A stretch of DNA of 64,000 nt from Bacillus pumilus (GCF_002744245.1 NZ_NKHG01000118.1:53635-117634); one strand, 5' to 3'; positions 1-9,898 are shown, counted from the stretch's first letter. Made by a program: numbers and translations. The notes: generated by a model not told the origin, from the sequence alone.

Positions 1-2
1 CG

Positions 3-218
3 ATACAACAGCTAAACCCAGACAGTATCTTCCTCTTCTTGCATAAGGAGCCAAAAACCATTGCTTTTTATCAAAAGTTAAAGCAACAGGAGGCATGGCA
101 AAATCTCAAGGCTGTGACTCATCAAGCAGTCTATCAACTCGCTTCTGACCCTTGGCGTGAATACACAGCCGCCAGTCATCAGCGAGTCATTCAGGACCTT
201 TTATCTTTTTTTCCGTGA
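3..218 (+). CDS. C-terminal end of a Btr-like AraC regulator with a siderophore-binding domain (partial)
   Basis: An open frame enters from the left edge and stops at 216-218, giving the last 71 residues. It reads like the end of a periplasmic-binding-protein domain (LNPDSIFLFLHKEP, then WQNLKAVTHQAVYQL and a short helix). The next genes are FeuA-like and BesA-like. In B. subtilis the gene before feuA is btr, an AraC-type activator fused to a bacillibactin-binding domain, and the same position here supports that call. The DNA-binding part is outside the window, so a stand-alone binding protein cannot be excluded. Confidence 0.6.
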   Translation: MQQLNPDSIFLFLHKEPKTIAFYQKLKQQEAWQNLKAVTHQAVYQLASDPWREYTAASHQRVIQDLLSFFP

Positions 219-284
219 AAAGTCCATCGTTTGTCAGAAAATTGTCTATGGATAAAAGACTGAAAGCCTAATACAATCTTTAAT

Positions 285-299
285 TGAGAACAATTATCA
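285..299. promoter_or_regulatory. Fur box upstream of feuA
   Basis: TGAGAACAATTATCA matches the 7-1-7 Fur consensus TGATAAT-N-ATTATCA at 12 of 14 positions. It lies 17 bp before the feuA start and just after a possible -10 (TACAAT, 272-277). Repression by Fur with iron is the expected regulation for this gene family. Confidence 0.7.
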
Positions 300-316
300 T
301 TTAAAGGAGAAAACAT

Positions 317-1282
317 ATGAAAAATTGGTTAGCATTGCTTACCCTTTGTATCATGATGATCATCACAGCAGCCTGTGGTGCTACAGAAAATAAAACAGCT
401 TCAAACACAAGCAAAAGCAAGTCAGCTGCATCAACAGAATCAAAAATCAATTACTTAGATCAAACGTACAAACTCAAAACACCAGTGAAACGAATCGTCA
501 TTGCTGGAAGCCTAGAATCAATGGAAGATGCAAAACTACTTGGTATCCATCCTATTGGCGCTTCTACTGTTGGCGGCACATTCCCTGAATTATTTAAAGA
601 CATGACAACAAAAACAGAAGGTATCGGTGAAAAAACAGAACCGAACCTAGAGAAAATCTTAAAACTAAAACCAGACGTGATACTCGGATCAACAAAGTTC
701 CCACCTGCAACAATTAAAAAGCTGGATAAAGTCCAAACCACGATCCCGGTATCCCATGTCTCTTCTGACTGGGAAAGCAATCTCTTATTGCTCGGTACAC
801 TTACTGGAAAAAAGGAAGAAGCCAAAAACATCATCACTGATTATCAGGAAGATCTCAAACAGGCTAAAGAAACGCTGAAAGAGGCAAGCAACAACAAAAC
901 AGCTGTCATTTTACGAATTAGACAGGGAAACCTGTACGTGTACCCTGAAGATGTATACTTCAACTCTACCTTATACGGGGACTTAGGATTTACAGCTCCA
1001 AGTGATATCAAACAAGCCAAAGCACAAGCGATGATTTCGATGGAGCGCCTAGGCAAACTAAATCCTGACTATATTTTTGTTCAGTTCTCCAAAGAGGAAA
1101 ACTCATCCAATCCAAACGCTTTGAAGGACCTAGAGCAAAATAAAATTTGGACAAGCCTCAAAGCTGTGAAAAATGGTCACGTCAATGAAAATGTCGTTGA
1201 TCCTTTGCTTCAAGGAGGAACAGCATTAAGCAAAACAACCTTCCTTGAAAAGGCTGTCAAATGGTTAGCGAAAAATAACTAA
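317..1282 (+). CDS. feuA: FeuA-like Fe(III)-bacillibactin substrate-binding lipoprotein
   Basis: This 321-residue protein has a lipoprotein signal with the lipobox ending TAAC, so the acylated cysteine is Cys20. A class III periplasmic-binding fold follows. Long stretches match my memory of B. subtilis FeuA (ESMEDAKLL, ILRIRQGNLYVYPE, VYFNSTLYGDLG, LKDLEQN.IW.SLKAV). It binds ferric triscatecholate siderophores outside the membrane and delivers them to a permease. A strong ribosome site (AAAGGAG) precedes ATG 317. The usual partners feuB and feuC do not follow; the next gene is the esterase. A Fur box overlaps the promoter region. Confidence 0.88.
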   Translation: MKNWLALLTLCIMMIITAACGATENKTASNTSKSKSAASTESKINYLDQTYKLKTPVKRIVIAGSLESMEDAKLLGIHPIGASTVGGTFPELFKDMTTKTEGIGEKTEPNLEKILKLKPDVILGSTKFPPATIKKLDKVQTTIPVSHVSSDWESNLLLLGTLTGKKEEAKNIITDYQEDLKQAKETLKEASNNKTAVILRIRQGNLYVYPEDVYFNSTLYGDLGFTAPSDIKQAKAQAMISMERLGKLNPDYIFVQFSKEENSSNPNALKDLEQNKIWTSLKAVKNGHVNENVVDPLLQGGTALSKTTFLEKAVKWLAKNN

Positions 1283-1330
1283 AAGACAAAGGGCTAAAAT
1301 GATGTTTATTTTAGTCCTTTGTCTTCTTTT
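1283..1330 (+). terminator. Rho-independent terminator after feuA
   Basis: A 16-bp stem, GACAAAGGGCTAAAAT paired with ATTTTAGTCCTTTGTC (one G-U pair), is followed by TTCTTTT. Confidence 0.85.
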
Positions 1331-1362
1331 CAGCGTAGTTGAAAACCAAGGGAGAGATTCAC

Positions 1363-2097
1363 ATGAACGGAACGTTTCTATATGACGAGTTGAACGGGCG
1401 TCAGCTTGATATTTATCTTCCACAGGATACCTCTATTGATGTTCCAGCTGTCTTTGTACAAGACGGCTCTTCTTTGTTTAGAACACAACTGCTACAGATC
1501 GAAAGAATGATCGAAGCCAATATCATCTCGCCAATCATCATTGTCGGCATACATCCCTTCAATCGACTTGATGAATATACACCATGGAAGGCTCCATCTC
1601 TGCGTTCACACTTTCCTGACTTTAAAGGAGAGGCACAGACGTATTTGTCATTTTTAGCAAATGACTTGCTTCCATATATCCAAAAACAATATCCAGTCAA
1701 ACAGACCTGTAATGAACATAGTCACATTGGCGCTTCATTAGGCGGACTATTTGCTATTTACACCTTATTGATGCGCCCTACCCTTTTTAAAAACATCGCA
1801 ACGATTTCTGGATCATTTTGGTATCAAAATTTTCTACCGTATGCCAAACAACAGTGCATTCAGTTTGTTGATCACCTCGTCTATTTATCTGTTGGCAGTG
1901 AAGAAGGTAAAGGCAAAACCTCTGCTCAGCGGCACATGCCTTTATTCACCAAACAACTACATGACCTTTTGTCACAGAAAGGCATGCAGAAATGGCAGCT
2001 GCAATATCACATCGAACAAGGGGAAGGTCACCACCTGAGACAATTTCAAAGAAATTTCTTATCAGCAATAAAGTGGTTTTACAAAAGAGACATCTAA
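1363..2097 (+). CDS. besA: BesA-like ferri-bacillibactin esterase (YbbA family)
   Basis: This 244-residue alpha/beta hydrolase belongs to the esterase D / enterochelin esterase family. The nucleophile elbow reads GASLGG and a late histidine lies in GEGHHLRQF. In B. subtilis BesA hydrolyses the trilactone backbone of ferric bacillibactin so that iron is released inside the cell, and it sits in the feu locus as here. ATG 1363 is chosen because AAGGGAGAG lies about 7 bp upstream; a TTG at 1339 is in frame but has no ribosome site. A terminator separates it from feuA, so it may have its own promoter or rely on read-through. Confidence 0.8.
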   Translation: MNGTFLYDELNGRQLDIYLPQDTSIDVPAVFVQDGSSLFRTQLLQIERMIEANIISPIIIVGIHPFNRLDEYTPWKAPSLRSHFPDFKGEAQTYLSFLANDLLPYIQKQYPVKQTCNEHSHIGASLGGLFAIYTLLMRPTLFKNIATISGSFWYQNFLPYAKQQCIQFVDHLVYLSVGSEEGKGKTSAQRHMPLFTKQLHDLLSQKGMQKWQLQYHIEQGEGHHLRQFQRNFLSAIKWFYKRDI

Positions 2098-2187
2098 CGA
2101 TCCAGATGTTGGTGATTTTTTATCAGCATGACACAAAGAGGATATGATATATTGGAACGTATAGATTGAAAGAGGAGGGATTTGCGC

Positions 2188-2334
2188 ATGAGACCTTTAC
2201 AAATCTCAGCCGATACCGCACAAAAGCTTGCTGCATCACTCAATGTACCAATTGAACAAATCATGCATATGCCGCAGCATATCTTATTAGCTAAATTAGC
2301 GGAGCTTGAACAGAAAAAAGATCGTTCTTCTTGA
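2188..2334 (+). CDS. yycC: YycC-like small protein
   Basis: A 48-residue frame begins at ATG 2188 behind AGAGGAGGG and stops at 2332. The protein starts MRPLQISADTAQKLA and ends in a charged helix. It matches what I recall of YycC, the small protein encoded just before yycB in B. subtilis, and it is followed here by the YycB-type transporter. Function is unknown. Spacing to the next start is about 22 bp, so the two are probably one transcript. Confidence 0.75.
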   Translation: MRPLQISADTAQKLAASLNVPIEQIMHMPQHILLAKLAELEQKKDRSS

Positions 2335-2356
2335 AGAAACAAAGGAGTTTATATTC

Positions 2357-3571
2357 ATGGAACAACAACTAGAACAATCAATCAGACATCCTCGCAGTAC
2401 AGGGCAAACCATTTTGCTGATTGCTGGGATTTTACTCATTGCCTTTAACCTGCGGCCTGCCATTACGTCCGTTGGCCCTGTGATCGGCGCCATTCGTTCC
2501 GATTTGCAGCTTTCAAATGGACTTGCAGGTTTTCTCACTACCTTACCGCTGCTCTCATTCGCATTGCTATCTCCAATGGCTCCTAAAATCGGAAAACGTC
2601 TTGGCAATGAACGGACCCTTTGGCTTGGACTGGCTGTCCTTTTATTTGGGATTGTCATTCGCTCATTTGGAACCATCACCTTTTTAATGATCGGAACGGC
2701 GCTAGTCGGCGTCGGGATTGCGATTTGTAATGTGCTGTTACCTGGGCTCGTGAAGCATAAATTTCCTGCACATGCTGGATTGATGACAAGCGTGTATACG
2801 ACCTCAATGTCCGTCTTTGCTGCACTTGCATCAGGTGTGAGTGTTCCGCTCAGTCATGCAATGCCTGGCGGCTGGAATACGTCATTCCTTGTCTGGGGTG
2901 CGCTTGCGCTTGCTGCCATGATGGTCTGGGCTCCGCAGCTTCTTCATCACAACACAGCGGCAGTCAAAAGCATTTCGCTCACAGAGCAGCCAATTTGGCG
3001 TTCACGTGTCGCATGGCAGGTGACCTTTTTTATGGGCTTGCAGTCATTTCTTTTCTATAGCAGTATCGCATGGTTCCCTGATATTTTGACATCTCATGGC
3101 ATGAACCTATCAACGGCTGGATGGATGCTGTCTATTATGCAGTTCGCTGGTCTGCCATCCACCTTTTTAACGCCCGTTTTTGCAGAAAAACTTAAAACGC
3201 AAAGACCGCTTGTATGCGGCCTTGTATTCGTGTATTTACTAGGCATGATCGGACTTCTTCTAGGAGGGTCTACCCCTATTCTTGTCATCTCTGTCTTATT
3301 GATCGGCATTGGACAAGGGGCCAGCATCAGTCTTGCCCTCACATTCATCGGATTGCGGACAACACATATGGAACAAGCAGCTGCCCTTTCTGGAATGGCC
3401 CAGTCCATCGGTTATTTATTAGCCGCTGTTGGTCCGTTCATGATCGGTATTCTCTTTGATTTCACTCATTCATGGACGCCATCCATTATCATCTTTATCA
3501 TCATTTTATTCTTCATGTTTTTATCAGGCATGCGTGCCGGGCGTTCTGTCTATATATCAGATCCTTCTTAA
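2357..3571 (+). CDS. yycB: YycB-like MFS transporter (CynX/NimT family)
   Basis: This 404-residue hydrophobic protein has about twelve membrane segments and the early motif FNLRPAITSVGP typical of the CynX/NimT cyanate-permease-like MFS family. The substrate is not predictable from sequence. ATG 2357 is preceded by AAAGGAG at a good distance; an earlier TTG at 2306 overlaps yycC and lacks a ribosome site. It ends at a bidirectional terminator shared with rplI on the other strand. Confidence 0.8.
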   Translation: MEQQLEQSIRHPRSTGQTILLIAGILLIAFNLRPAITSVGPVIGAIRSDLQLSNGLAGFLTTLPLLSFALLSPMAPKIGKRLGNERTLWLGLAVLLFGIVIRSFGTITFLMIGTALVGVGIAICNVLLPGLVKHKFPAHAGLMTSVYTTSMSVFAALASGVSVPLSHAMPGGWNTSFLVWGALALAAMMVWAPQLLHHNTAAVKSISLTEQPIWRSRVAWQVTFFMGLQSFLFYSSIAWFPDILTSHGMNLSTAGWMLSIMQFAGLPSTFLTPVFAEKLKTQRPLVCGLVFVYLLGMIGLLLGGSTPILVISVLLIGIGQGASISLALTFIGLRTTHMEQAAALSGMAQSIGYLLAAVGPFMIGILFDFTHSWTPSIIIFIIILFFMFLSGMRAGRSVYISDPS

Positions 3572-3575
3572 AAAG

Positions 3576-3608
3576 AAAGAACCCGCCTCACGAGGAGACG
3601 GGTTCTTT
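3576..3608. terminator. Bidirectional terminator between yycB and rplI
   Basis: AAAGAACCCG pairs with CGGGTTCTTT around a GC-rich loop, with A-rich and T-rich flanks on both sides. The two genes converge here. Confidence 0.85.
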
Positions 3609-3613
3609 TCTAT

Positions 3614-4063
3614 TTATGCTTGTTCAGTCACGTGTACCTTCAAGGTTGCTTGTACTTCTGGATGAAGCTTTACCGGTACATTTGTGTATCCTAACGCACG
3701 GATGGCATCATTCAGCTCGATTTTACGCTTATCGACTTTGATTTGATGATCCTTTTGCAATTTATCAGCAATTTGTTTGCTTGTAATAGATCCAAACAGA
3801 CGACCGCCTTCACCTGATTTTGCAGTGAGTTCCACTGTTAAAGCCTCAAGTGTTTCTTTTAGTTGTTTCGCTTGTTCAAGCTCTTGGATGGCATTCTTTT
3901 TCTCTTTGTTCTTCTGCCCTTCCAATGCACTTAGGTTCGTTGGATTTGCTTCAACTGCTAACCCTTGTTTGATGAGAAAGTTGTGAGCGTATCCGTCAGC
4001 TACATTTTTAACTTCGCCTTTTTTCCCTTTGCCTTTTACGTCTTTTAGAAAGATTACTTTCAT
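3614..4063 (-). CDS. rplI: 50S ribosomal protein L9
   Basis: This 149-residue protein has the L9 N-terminal signature [19 protein letters not shown] and the long connecting helix (residues about 45-75) leading to the C-terminal RNA-binding domain. It binds 23S rRNA near the L1 stalk. Its ATG overlaps the gdpP stop by 4 bp, so translation is probably coupled in the yybS-gdpP-rplI operon. Confidence 0.97.
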   Translation of the reverse strand: MKVIFLKDVKGKGKKGEVKNVADGYAHNFLIKQGLAVEANPTNLSALEGQKNKEKKNAIQELEQAKQLKETLEALTVELTAKSGEGGRLFGSITSKQIADKLQKDHQIKVDKRKIELNDAIRALGYTNVPVKLHPEVQATLKVHVTEQA

Positions 4064-6039
4064 CTTTGAACCCCTCCTTCGAAATATTCGTCTATGGCAG
4101 CTTTTAACTTCTCTAACGCTTCTTCAATGGTTATACCATAAATTTGGGTTGCAGCGTTAGTTAAATGACCGCCACCGTCTAACGCCTCCATGATAATTTG
4201 GACGTTGATATCCCCTAACGATCTTGCACTAATGCAGACTGTGTCGTCATCTCGTCTAGCGACAGCAAATGACGCTTCCACCTCACTCATCGACAACAGG
4301 GAATCAGCAGTCTGTGCAATCGTAATTTGGTCATAATACTCAGAGCTGTCAGACGGCAATGAGGCGATCGCTATCTGATTTTGATACAGCTCTGTATGCT
4401 GAATAAGCTTTGCCCGTTTGATGTAATGATTGACTGTCTCTTTTAAGAACTTTTGCACAAGGACAGGATCTGCTCCCTTCGCACGAAGGTAGGAAGCCGC
4501 ATCGAACGTTCTTGATCCCGTTCTCAGCGAGAAGCTCTTTGTATCAACAATGATTCCAGCAAGAAGTGCAGTGGCTTCAATCATGTTGATGCGCAGTTTC
4601 TTCGGCTGATACTCTAATAGCTCTGTGACAAGCTCTGCGGTGGATGAAGCATACGGCTCCATATAAACAAGTAAAGGATCACGGATAAATTCCTCGCCTC
4701 GTCTATGATGGTCAATGACAACAACGTGTTCAATTTTATTCAGTAGTCGTTCTTCCATGACGAGAGACGGTTTATGTGTATCGACGACCACAAGCAATGT
4801 ATCATCCTTTGCCAGCTCCATCGCTTCCTCTGGTGTGATAAAACGTGACCAAAGTTCTTCATAATTCTTAATTTCACTAATTAAGCGTTGAACACTGTCC
4901 CCAATCTGGTTAGCATCAATGACAATATAGCCTTCTTTCCCATTTGCCTGGGCGACCTTTAAAATCCCGATCGAAGCACCGATAGAGTCCATGTCCGGGA
5001 ACTTATGCCCCATGATCATCACATTGCCGCTTTCAGATACAATTTCTTTTAATGCATGAGAAATGACCCTTGCGCGTACGCGTGTCCTTTTTTCCATTGG
5101 ATTGGTTTTCCCGCCGTAGAATTTCACTTTCCCATTCGGCTGTTTAATGGCCACCTGATCCCCGCCTCGTCCGAGGGCAAGGTCAAGACTCGACTGCGCA
5201 AGTGCTCCAAGCTCTTTTAAAGAAGGTACAGACGCACCGATTCCGATACTAAGGGTAAGCGTTGCGCTATGTGCCCCTGTTTTCTCACGGACCTCATCTA
5301 AAATAGAGAACTTTGAGGCTTCAAGCTCTGCTAAGATGCTCTCATTTAGAACCGCCATAAATCGTTCAGACGATATTCTCTTCAGGAAAATACCATAATC
5401 TTGTGCCCAATTGTTTAACAGCGATGTCACTTCACTATTAATGGCACTGCGCACCTGATCATCAAGACCTTGCGTCACATCGTCATAATTGTCTAAAAAG
5501 ATATAAGATAACACCGTTCGTTCATTCTCATACTGTCTTTCAATCTGTACCTGTTCCGTCACATCAAAGAAGTATAAAAGGCGCTCTGACCGCTTTATAA
5601 TGACTTTGAATTTCCGGTCATTCAGCGTCACATTTTCTGTCTCGACCTCCTGTTTAATCAGAGGTACAATCGACTCGAATGTATCGTACAAGGATCTGCC
5701 GACAAGTGTGCTTTCATGAAAGCACGAAGCGAGAAATGGATTTGTCCATTCGATATAATACTGGTCATTAAACAGCATAATACCAATCGGCATCTCCATT
5801 AATGCTTCTTCTCCAACCTTTTTGACTCGATAGGATAATGTTGAAATATATGAATCAATCTCTTTTTGTACTTGCGTATCTGCCCACTTTAAGAAGTAGA
5901 GCACACCTGCAAGGACTAAAAGACCAACCGCTCCTATGATCCAATTAAAATAAAGGTTGAGGAGAACTGTGACCACCGCAAGCACAATTAACGCGAAGAT
6001 CGGATATTTGATGACAGGTTTTCTATAGAAGCTTGGCAC
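4060..6039 (-). CDS. gdpP: Cyclic-di-AMP phosphodiesterase GdpP
   Basis: This 659-residue protein has two N-terminal membrane segments, a degenerate PAS domain (about 80-150), a degenerate GGDEF domain (about 170-300) and a DHH/DHHA1 phosphodiesterase domain (about 340-650). The DHH motif reads [11 protein letters not shown] and the metal-site motif [11 protein letters not shown] is intact. It degrades c-di-AMP, affecting potassium balance and cell-wall stress. GTG 6039 (VPSFYRK) is chosen because AGGAG lies 9 bp upstream and the length then equals the B. subtilis protein. Confidence 0.95.
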   Translation of the reverse strand: MPSFYRKPVIKYPIFALIVLAVVTVLLNLYFNWIIGAVGLLVLAGVLYFLKWADTQVQKEIDSYISTLSYRVKKVGEEALMEMPIGIMLFNDQYYIEWTNPFLASCFHESTLVGRSLYDTFESIVPLIKQEVETENVTLNDRKFKVIIKRSERLLYFFDVTEQVQIERQYENERTVLSYIFLDNYDDVTQGLDDQVRSAINSEVTSLLNNWAQDYGIFLKRISSERFMAVLNESILAELEASKFSILDEVREKTGAHSATLTLSIGIGASVPSLKELGALAQSSLDLALGRGGDQVAIKQPNGKVKFYGGKTNPMEKRTRVRARVISHALKEIVSESGNVMIMGHKFPDMDSIGASIGILKVAQANGKEGYIVIDANQIGDSVQRLISEIKNYEELWSRFITPEEAMELAKDDTLLVVVDTHKPSLVMEERLLNKIEHVVVIDHHRRGEEFIRDPLLVYMEPYASSTAELVTELLEYQPKKLRINMIEATALLAGIIVDTKSFSLRTGSRTFDAASYLRAKGADPVLVQKFLKETVNHYIKRAKLIQHTELYQNQIAIASLPSDSSEYYDQITIAQTADSLLSMSEVEASFAVARRDDDTVCISARSLGDINVQIIMEALDGGGHLTNAATQIYGITIEEALEKLKAAIDEYFEGGVQR

Positions 6040-6069
6040 TGATATCAACTCCTCAACATTCAGAGTGAA

Positions 6070-7008
6070 TTATTTGTTTTTTATTTTATCTCTTAAATCA
6101 AAGCCTATGTCGGCAATCCCTATAATACGCACAATCACACCGATTGGCGGAAAGAGAATCGTCAACATGATCGCAAAAATGGGAACCACTTTTGCGATGT
6201 TTTTTTCGTGGCAATAATAGAAGATAAAAGAAAAGCCCTGAATAAGCACCAGTATAAATAAAATTTGAAACGCACTCGTTTGAACGAGCCATAAAAAGCT
6301 GCCTTTTTCCGTCTGAATCAGCATCAAAAGCAGTGTGAGTAAATAATACCATACCATGCTTTTTGGCAGCCGCATATCCTTAAATTTCTTCAGGGTTGGC
6401 ATGTCTTTGACAAACCGTTTGATCAGGGGCTGCACGAACCAGTGATTCACGAAAGCCATCAGCGTGACAGCGATCAATAGCGCTACAGGTAAAACACTCA
6501 ATGCGGTATCCTGCATCTCTCTAAACTGCTTGAGCTGTTTCGCAATGTCCTGTTCAGAAGCGCCGGATTGCTTCAAGACACTCTCGACCATCGGAATCAT
6601 TTGGTCAATTGACTCTTTAGCGATACCAAGTATATCGACCTGGAAAAGCTGAACACTGACAACAAAGGAGATGAGAAAACTGAATAAATAGATCAGAGCT
6701 CCTGTAATGACTGCATTCCCAGGCTGCCTCTTGCTGTAGAAAACGCCCATGCCTAATCCGACAGCAATCAGCATTGGTGCGCTCATCAGCCCAGCAATAG
6801 ATCCAATTAAAAAGCTGATCACTATGCCAATAGCGCCAGCAGCAATTCCTTTTTTCAAGCCATGCCTGATTGTATAGAGAATGATCGGAATCGGAGCAGC
6901 CAAAAAGAAAATAATGGATAATAGCGGCACATACAAATAAAACAGCGTCATGACCGAAAAAATACTGATCATGATAGCGCCTTCTACTAACGCTTTTGTT
7001 TGTTTCAC
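6070..7008 (-). CDS. yybS: YybS-like integral membrane protein (DUF2232)
   Basis: This 312-residue protein has about eight hydrophobic segments and matches the YybS / DUF2232 family, found next to gdpP and rplI in Bacillus. Its role is unknown. GTG 7008 follows AGAGGTGA at good spacing and is preferred over an in-frame TTG at 7026. A candidate sigma-A promoter (TTTACT, 18 bp, TAAAAT on the minus strand, 7108-7137) lies upstream. Confidence 0.85.
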   Translation of the reverse strand: MKQTKALVEGAIMISIFSVMTLFYLYVPLLSIIFFLAAPIPIILYTIRHGLKKGIAAGAIGIVISFLIGSIAGLMSAPMLIAVGLGMGVFYSKRQPGNAVITGALIYLFSFLISFVVSVQLFQVDILGIAKESIDQMIPMVESVLKQSGASEQDIAKQLKQFREMQDTALSVLPVALLIAVTLMAFVNHWFVQPLIKRFVKDMPTLKKFKDMRLPKSMVWYYLLTLLLMLIQTEKGSFLWLVQTSAFQILFILVLIQGFSFIFYYCHEKNIAKVVPIFAIMLTILFPPIGVIVRIIGIADIGFDLRDKIKNK

Positions 7009-7107
7009 AACTTCACCTCTATCCAACCATTTTTCTATATCTTGCTCAATGTGTCCATCTATGTATACGTACTATGTAAGCTCCAACCATGTCTTGCTCC
7101 AACCTTT

Positions 7108-7137
7108 ATTTTACCATAGCGGTAAATCCCAAGTAAA
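7108..7137 (-). promoter_or_regulatory. Candidate promoter of the yybS-gdpP-rplI operon
   Basis: On the minus strand TTTACT and TAAAAT are separated by 18 bp, about 100 bp before the yybS start. The -35 is a modest match. This is inference from position and sequence only. Confidence 0.4.
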
Positions 7138-7157
7138 ATGCAGGCTATCCTTGGGGA

Positions 7158-7173
7158 CGTTTCACGTGGAACA
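7158..7173. other. parS site (Spo0J/ParB-binding)
   Basis: CGTTTCACGTGGAACA matches the Bacillus parS palindrome TGTTTCACGTGGAACA at 15 of 16 bases. B. subtilis has a parS near cotF, next to yybS, so the position is conserved. It is the last recognisable core element before the catabolic island. Confidence 0.88.
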
Positions 7174-7501
7174 CCGATATGAATTTGTACATGCACGCTT
7201 GATGAGCCGCAGGCGCAAACTTTGACACGCTTTTTGATTAGCCGGCCGCGCGTGAAGAACGATGGAGAAACAATGCAGCTGTTGTCTTGGTGCTACCAGG
7301 GCTTACAGTTCGTGAGTAGCCCCACAGGGCAGCCCGAAATAAATGAAGGAATTTAAGTTCCCTTTTCTAAAGGACCAATATGGCTTTATTACAGCCAATG
7401 AGGATGATAGGGTTAAAGGCGTTAAAGCCTAGAAGAAATAAAGCTATGCGATGACAACGTAGTTAGCAGGGTATAGCAAAGGTTTTGTCTTTTGGGCAGC
7501 G
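7174..7501. other. Non-coding stretch at the left edge of the island
   Basis: No gene, RNA family or clear terminator was recognised in these 328 bases. There are short hairpin-like pieces (GGCTTTATTACAGCC near 7380-7400). The base composition looks unlike the adjoining core DNA. cotF, expected next to yybS from B. subtilis, is not present. It may be junction debris. Confidence 0.4.
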
Positions 7502-7987
7502 TTAGCTGACCATAAGCAAGCTCGATATCTGCTTTCCTACCATTTCAAACATTTTCTCACTCTCCATTATTTTCAAAAGCCGCATAATCGCGGCTTGTGT
7601 ATAAAGAATAAAAGCAAGCTTTTGTGGACTGATCCCAACAGTTGAAACATACCTTTTAGTTTGAAAACGGATGGTTGTTATCCAAAATAATACCTTGGAG
7701 GTGTTTTTTTCTATGGGGCAAGAGTGAGTTATCCGGTTAACAGAAATTCGTAGAATTGAGAAATTGAGCATCAAAAAATTTGACTCTGATTGTAGCATAA
7801 TGCTGAGGAAACGCATTGATTCAAACAGCCAGTTGGAAAGCAATGCACTACTGGAAAGTGCGAGGAGTCTGAAATAGAGAAATGTATCGTTATCTGTGAC
7901 AACAGTATAAATTGGGCTTTTTCCTTCAGCTGCCGCCGCTTTTTTCCTCATTTTGTCTCGTTCATCTGAAAAATGGCTATACGTCAC
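7502..7987 (-). pseudogene. Unrecognised frame containing a decayed AraC-type HTH remnant
   Basis: A 161-codon frame has no good ribosome site and an unusual composition. Its C-terminal part (about 7502-7680) contains FQTKRYVSTVGISPQKLA followed by TQAAIMRLLKIM. This closely resembles the end of AraC-family DNA-binding domains (RKFV..VGISPQKLARI.RFQ). Neighbouring pieces, DNNH before it and ADIELAYG after it, fall in another frame but fit the same domain. I infer an AraC regulator that has lost function through frameshifts. The N-terminal half is not recognisable, and the frame as a whole may not be translated. Confidence 0.4.
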
Positions 7988-8077
7988 TATATGCTTGGCT
8001 GAAAAGTTAAAACGTTTTCATTTTATTGACTGATTAAAGTTGTTTTTGCTTCCCTCACCGCCGTTTTCTTCAGAATG

Positions 8078-9832
8078 TCAGTTCTTTTTGATGGAATATA
8101 ACTTAATTTTTCGGTAAAGTCTATTTCTTGTAATTCCGAGTAGCTTGGCTGATTTCTGTATGTTCCAATTGCAATAATCCAATACATCTTCAATCGTTCT
8201 CTTTTCAGATTCTTCAAGTGAAAGGATCCGGGATTTTTCCGGTTTGCTTAAGACTTCAATTTGAATATCCTTTTCATCGATGGTCTGACTGTCAGAGAAA
8301 AAAACAGCTTGAGTCAGCACACTATGCAACTCTCTTATATTTCCCGGCCAATAATATTGCTCAATTTTTCTTTTTGCCTGTGCAGAAAGAACTTTCGCTG
8401 AAAAACTGGTTGTTTTTAAAAATTCCTCCGCAAGCTCTAATACATCGCTTCTTTCTGAAAGTGAGGGCAATCTCAATGTTATACCTTTTAGCCGATAGTA
8501 TAAATCCGCTCGAAACGTTCCTTTTTTTATCTCTTCCAGGAGGTCTTTGTTTGTTGCTGCGATAATTCTGACGTCAATGGGAATAGTCTTTGTACCGCCG
8601 ATAGGTGTAACGATTTTTTCTTGCAGAACCCGTAAAAGCACACTCTGGGCACTTAAATTCATATCACCAATCTCATCTAAAAAGATGGTTCCCCCGTTTG
8701 CAGCCAAAAATTTTCCTTCTTTCCCTTTTTGGTCGGCTCCTGTGAAAGCACCTTTCGCATATCCAAAGAGTTCACTTTCAACAAGATTTTCGGGTATCGC
8801 TGCACAGTTAACTGCTATAAAAGGTTTATGTGAGCGACTGCTGATGGAATGAATAGATTGCGATACAAGTTCTTTCCCAGTCCCACTTTCCCCTAAAACC
8901 AAAACTGGCAAATCAAATTCTGCCACTTTCTTCGCTAGTGAGATTTGTTTTCTCAGTTTTGGACAGCGGCCTTTGATATCAGAGAATATATATTGTGTAT
9001 GTCTTTTTTGGGTTTGATAAATGATTTTTGTTTCCCAATTCGGATTAGAACGACTGCTGATTATCTCGGTTTTTAACGACTGATCAGGGTAAAAATCTTC
9101 CCCGACACAATCATTACCAAGAATGCTCAGTGCTGCCCGATTTGCTTTCAAAATACGATGGGAAGGACTTATAGAAATGATCGGAGCTTGATATTTATCA
9201 AGTATTGTTTCAAGCTCTTGTTCTAGATAAGAGTATTGCTGCTGTTGATATTGTTCATCTAATCTGTTTTGAATCAGTCTAGCAGCCATTGTTGCTATTG
9301 AAAATGATACAGGATCAAAGACTTCCGAATGCCTGTATATATTAACAACTCCTTTGAAGCCCTCCTTTTTTGTGAAAATAGGGCTTGCTGCACAATTAAG
9401 TGCTGAATGTTCCGGATAAAAATGCTCATGCCCTTTTACAATCATTGGCGCTTTTTCTATTAAAACAATGCCGACAGCGTTCGTCCCCCTGTGGGATTCG
9501 CTCCAATTTACGCCAATCTCTGAGACTTTATTTTTTTGAACACAGTCTATTTCTTGAAAATCATACAGAACTCGCCCTTTTGCATCCATAAGGGAGACAG
9601 AATGTCCTGTATTCTGAAGATAAAACCTTAGATGCTCTTCAAATACTTTAATGGAGTTTTCTAAAAACAATTGATTTTTTTGATACAGCTTTTTTTTATC
9701 ATAAGGCGTTAAATTTTGAGCAACCAGCCTGTTCTTTTTTAAATTTGCTTTTTCACAACGAAAATAAGACTTACTGATTAAACTGTTTCTATTCGGTAAG
9801 GCCGAATATGTCAAAAAAACCTCCTCCTCCAT
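8078..9832 (-). CDS. Sigma-54-dependent activator, AcoR-like (GAF-PAS-AAA+-Fis)
   Basis: This 584-residue enhancer-binding protein has a GAF-like sensor (about 60-190, with SHRGTNAVG), a PAS-like segment (about 205-260), a sigma-54 AAA+ domain and a Fis-type helix-turn-helix at the end. Walker A reads GESGTGKE (314-321), the sigma-54 contact loop GAFTGA is at 361-366, and Walker B reads GGTIFLDEIGD (380-390). ATG 9832 follows AAGGTGA. It is divergent from an operon with a consensus -24/-12 promoter, so it almost certainly activates that operon in response to a small molecule sensed by the N-terminus. The effector cannot be read from sequence. Confidence 0.9.
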   Translation of the reverse strand: MEEEVFLTYSALPNRNSLISKSYFRCEKANLKKNRLVAQNLTPYDKKKLYQKNQLFLENSIKVFEEHLRFYLQNTGHSVSLMDAKGRVLYDFQEIDCVQKNKVSEIGVNWSESHRGTNAVGIVLIEKAPMIVKGHEHFYPEHSALNCAASPIFTKKEGFKGVVNIYRHSEVFDPVSFSIATMAARLIQNRLDEQYQQQQYSYLEQELETILDKYQAPIISISPSHRILKANRAALSILGNDCVGEDFYPDQSLKTEIISSRSNPNWETKIIYQTQKRHTQYIFSDIKGRCPKLRKQISLAKKVAEFDLPVLVLGESGTGKELVSQSIHSISSRSHKPFIAVNCAAIPENLVESELFGYAKGAFTGADQKGKEGKFLAANGGTIFLDEIGDMNLSAQSVLLRVLQEKIVTPIGGTKTIPIDVRIIAATNKDLLEEIKKGTFRADLYYRLKGITLRLPSLSERSDVLELAEEFLKTTSFSAKVLSAQAKRKIEQYYWPGNIRELHSVLTQAVFFSDSQTIDEKDIQIEVLSKPEKSRILSLEESEKRTIEDVLDYCNWNIQKSAKLLGITRNRLYRKIKLYSIKKN

Positions 9833-9898
9833 TATGTATTCACCTTATTAGCATAATTATTATAACAAATTTTCTGAATAAATTAAATATTACACTTG

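Noticed and set aside
460..837. Reverse-strand frame inside feuA
   Set aside because: Shadow of feuA with no ribosome site or recognisable domain.
7174..7501. Possible structured RNA or riboswitch
   Set aside because: Several short stems can be drawn but none matches a riboswitch or small-RNA pattern I know; a covariance scan would be needed.
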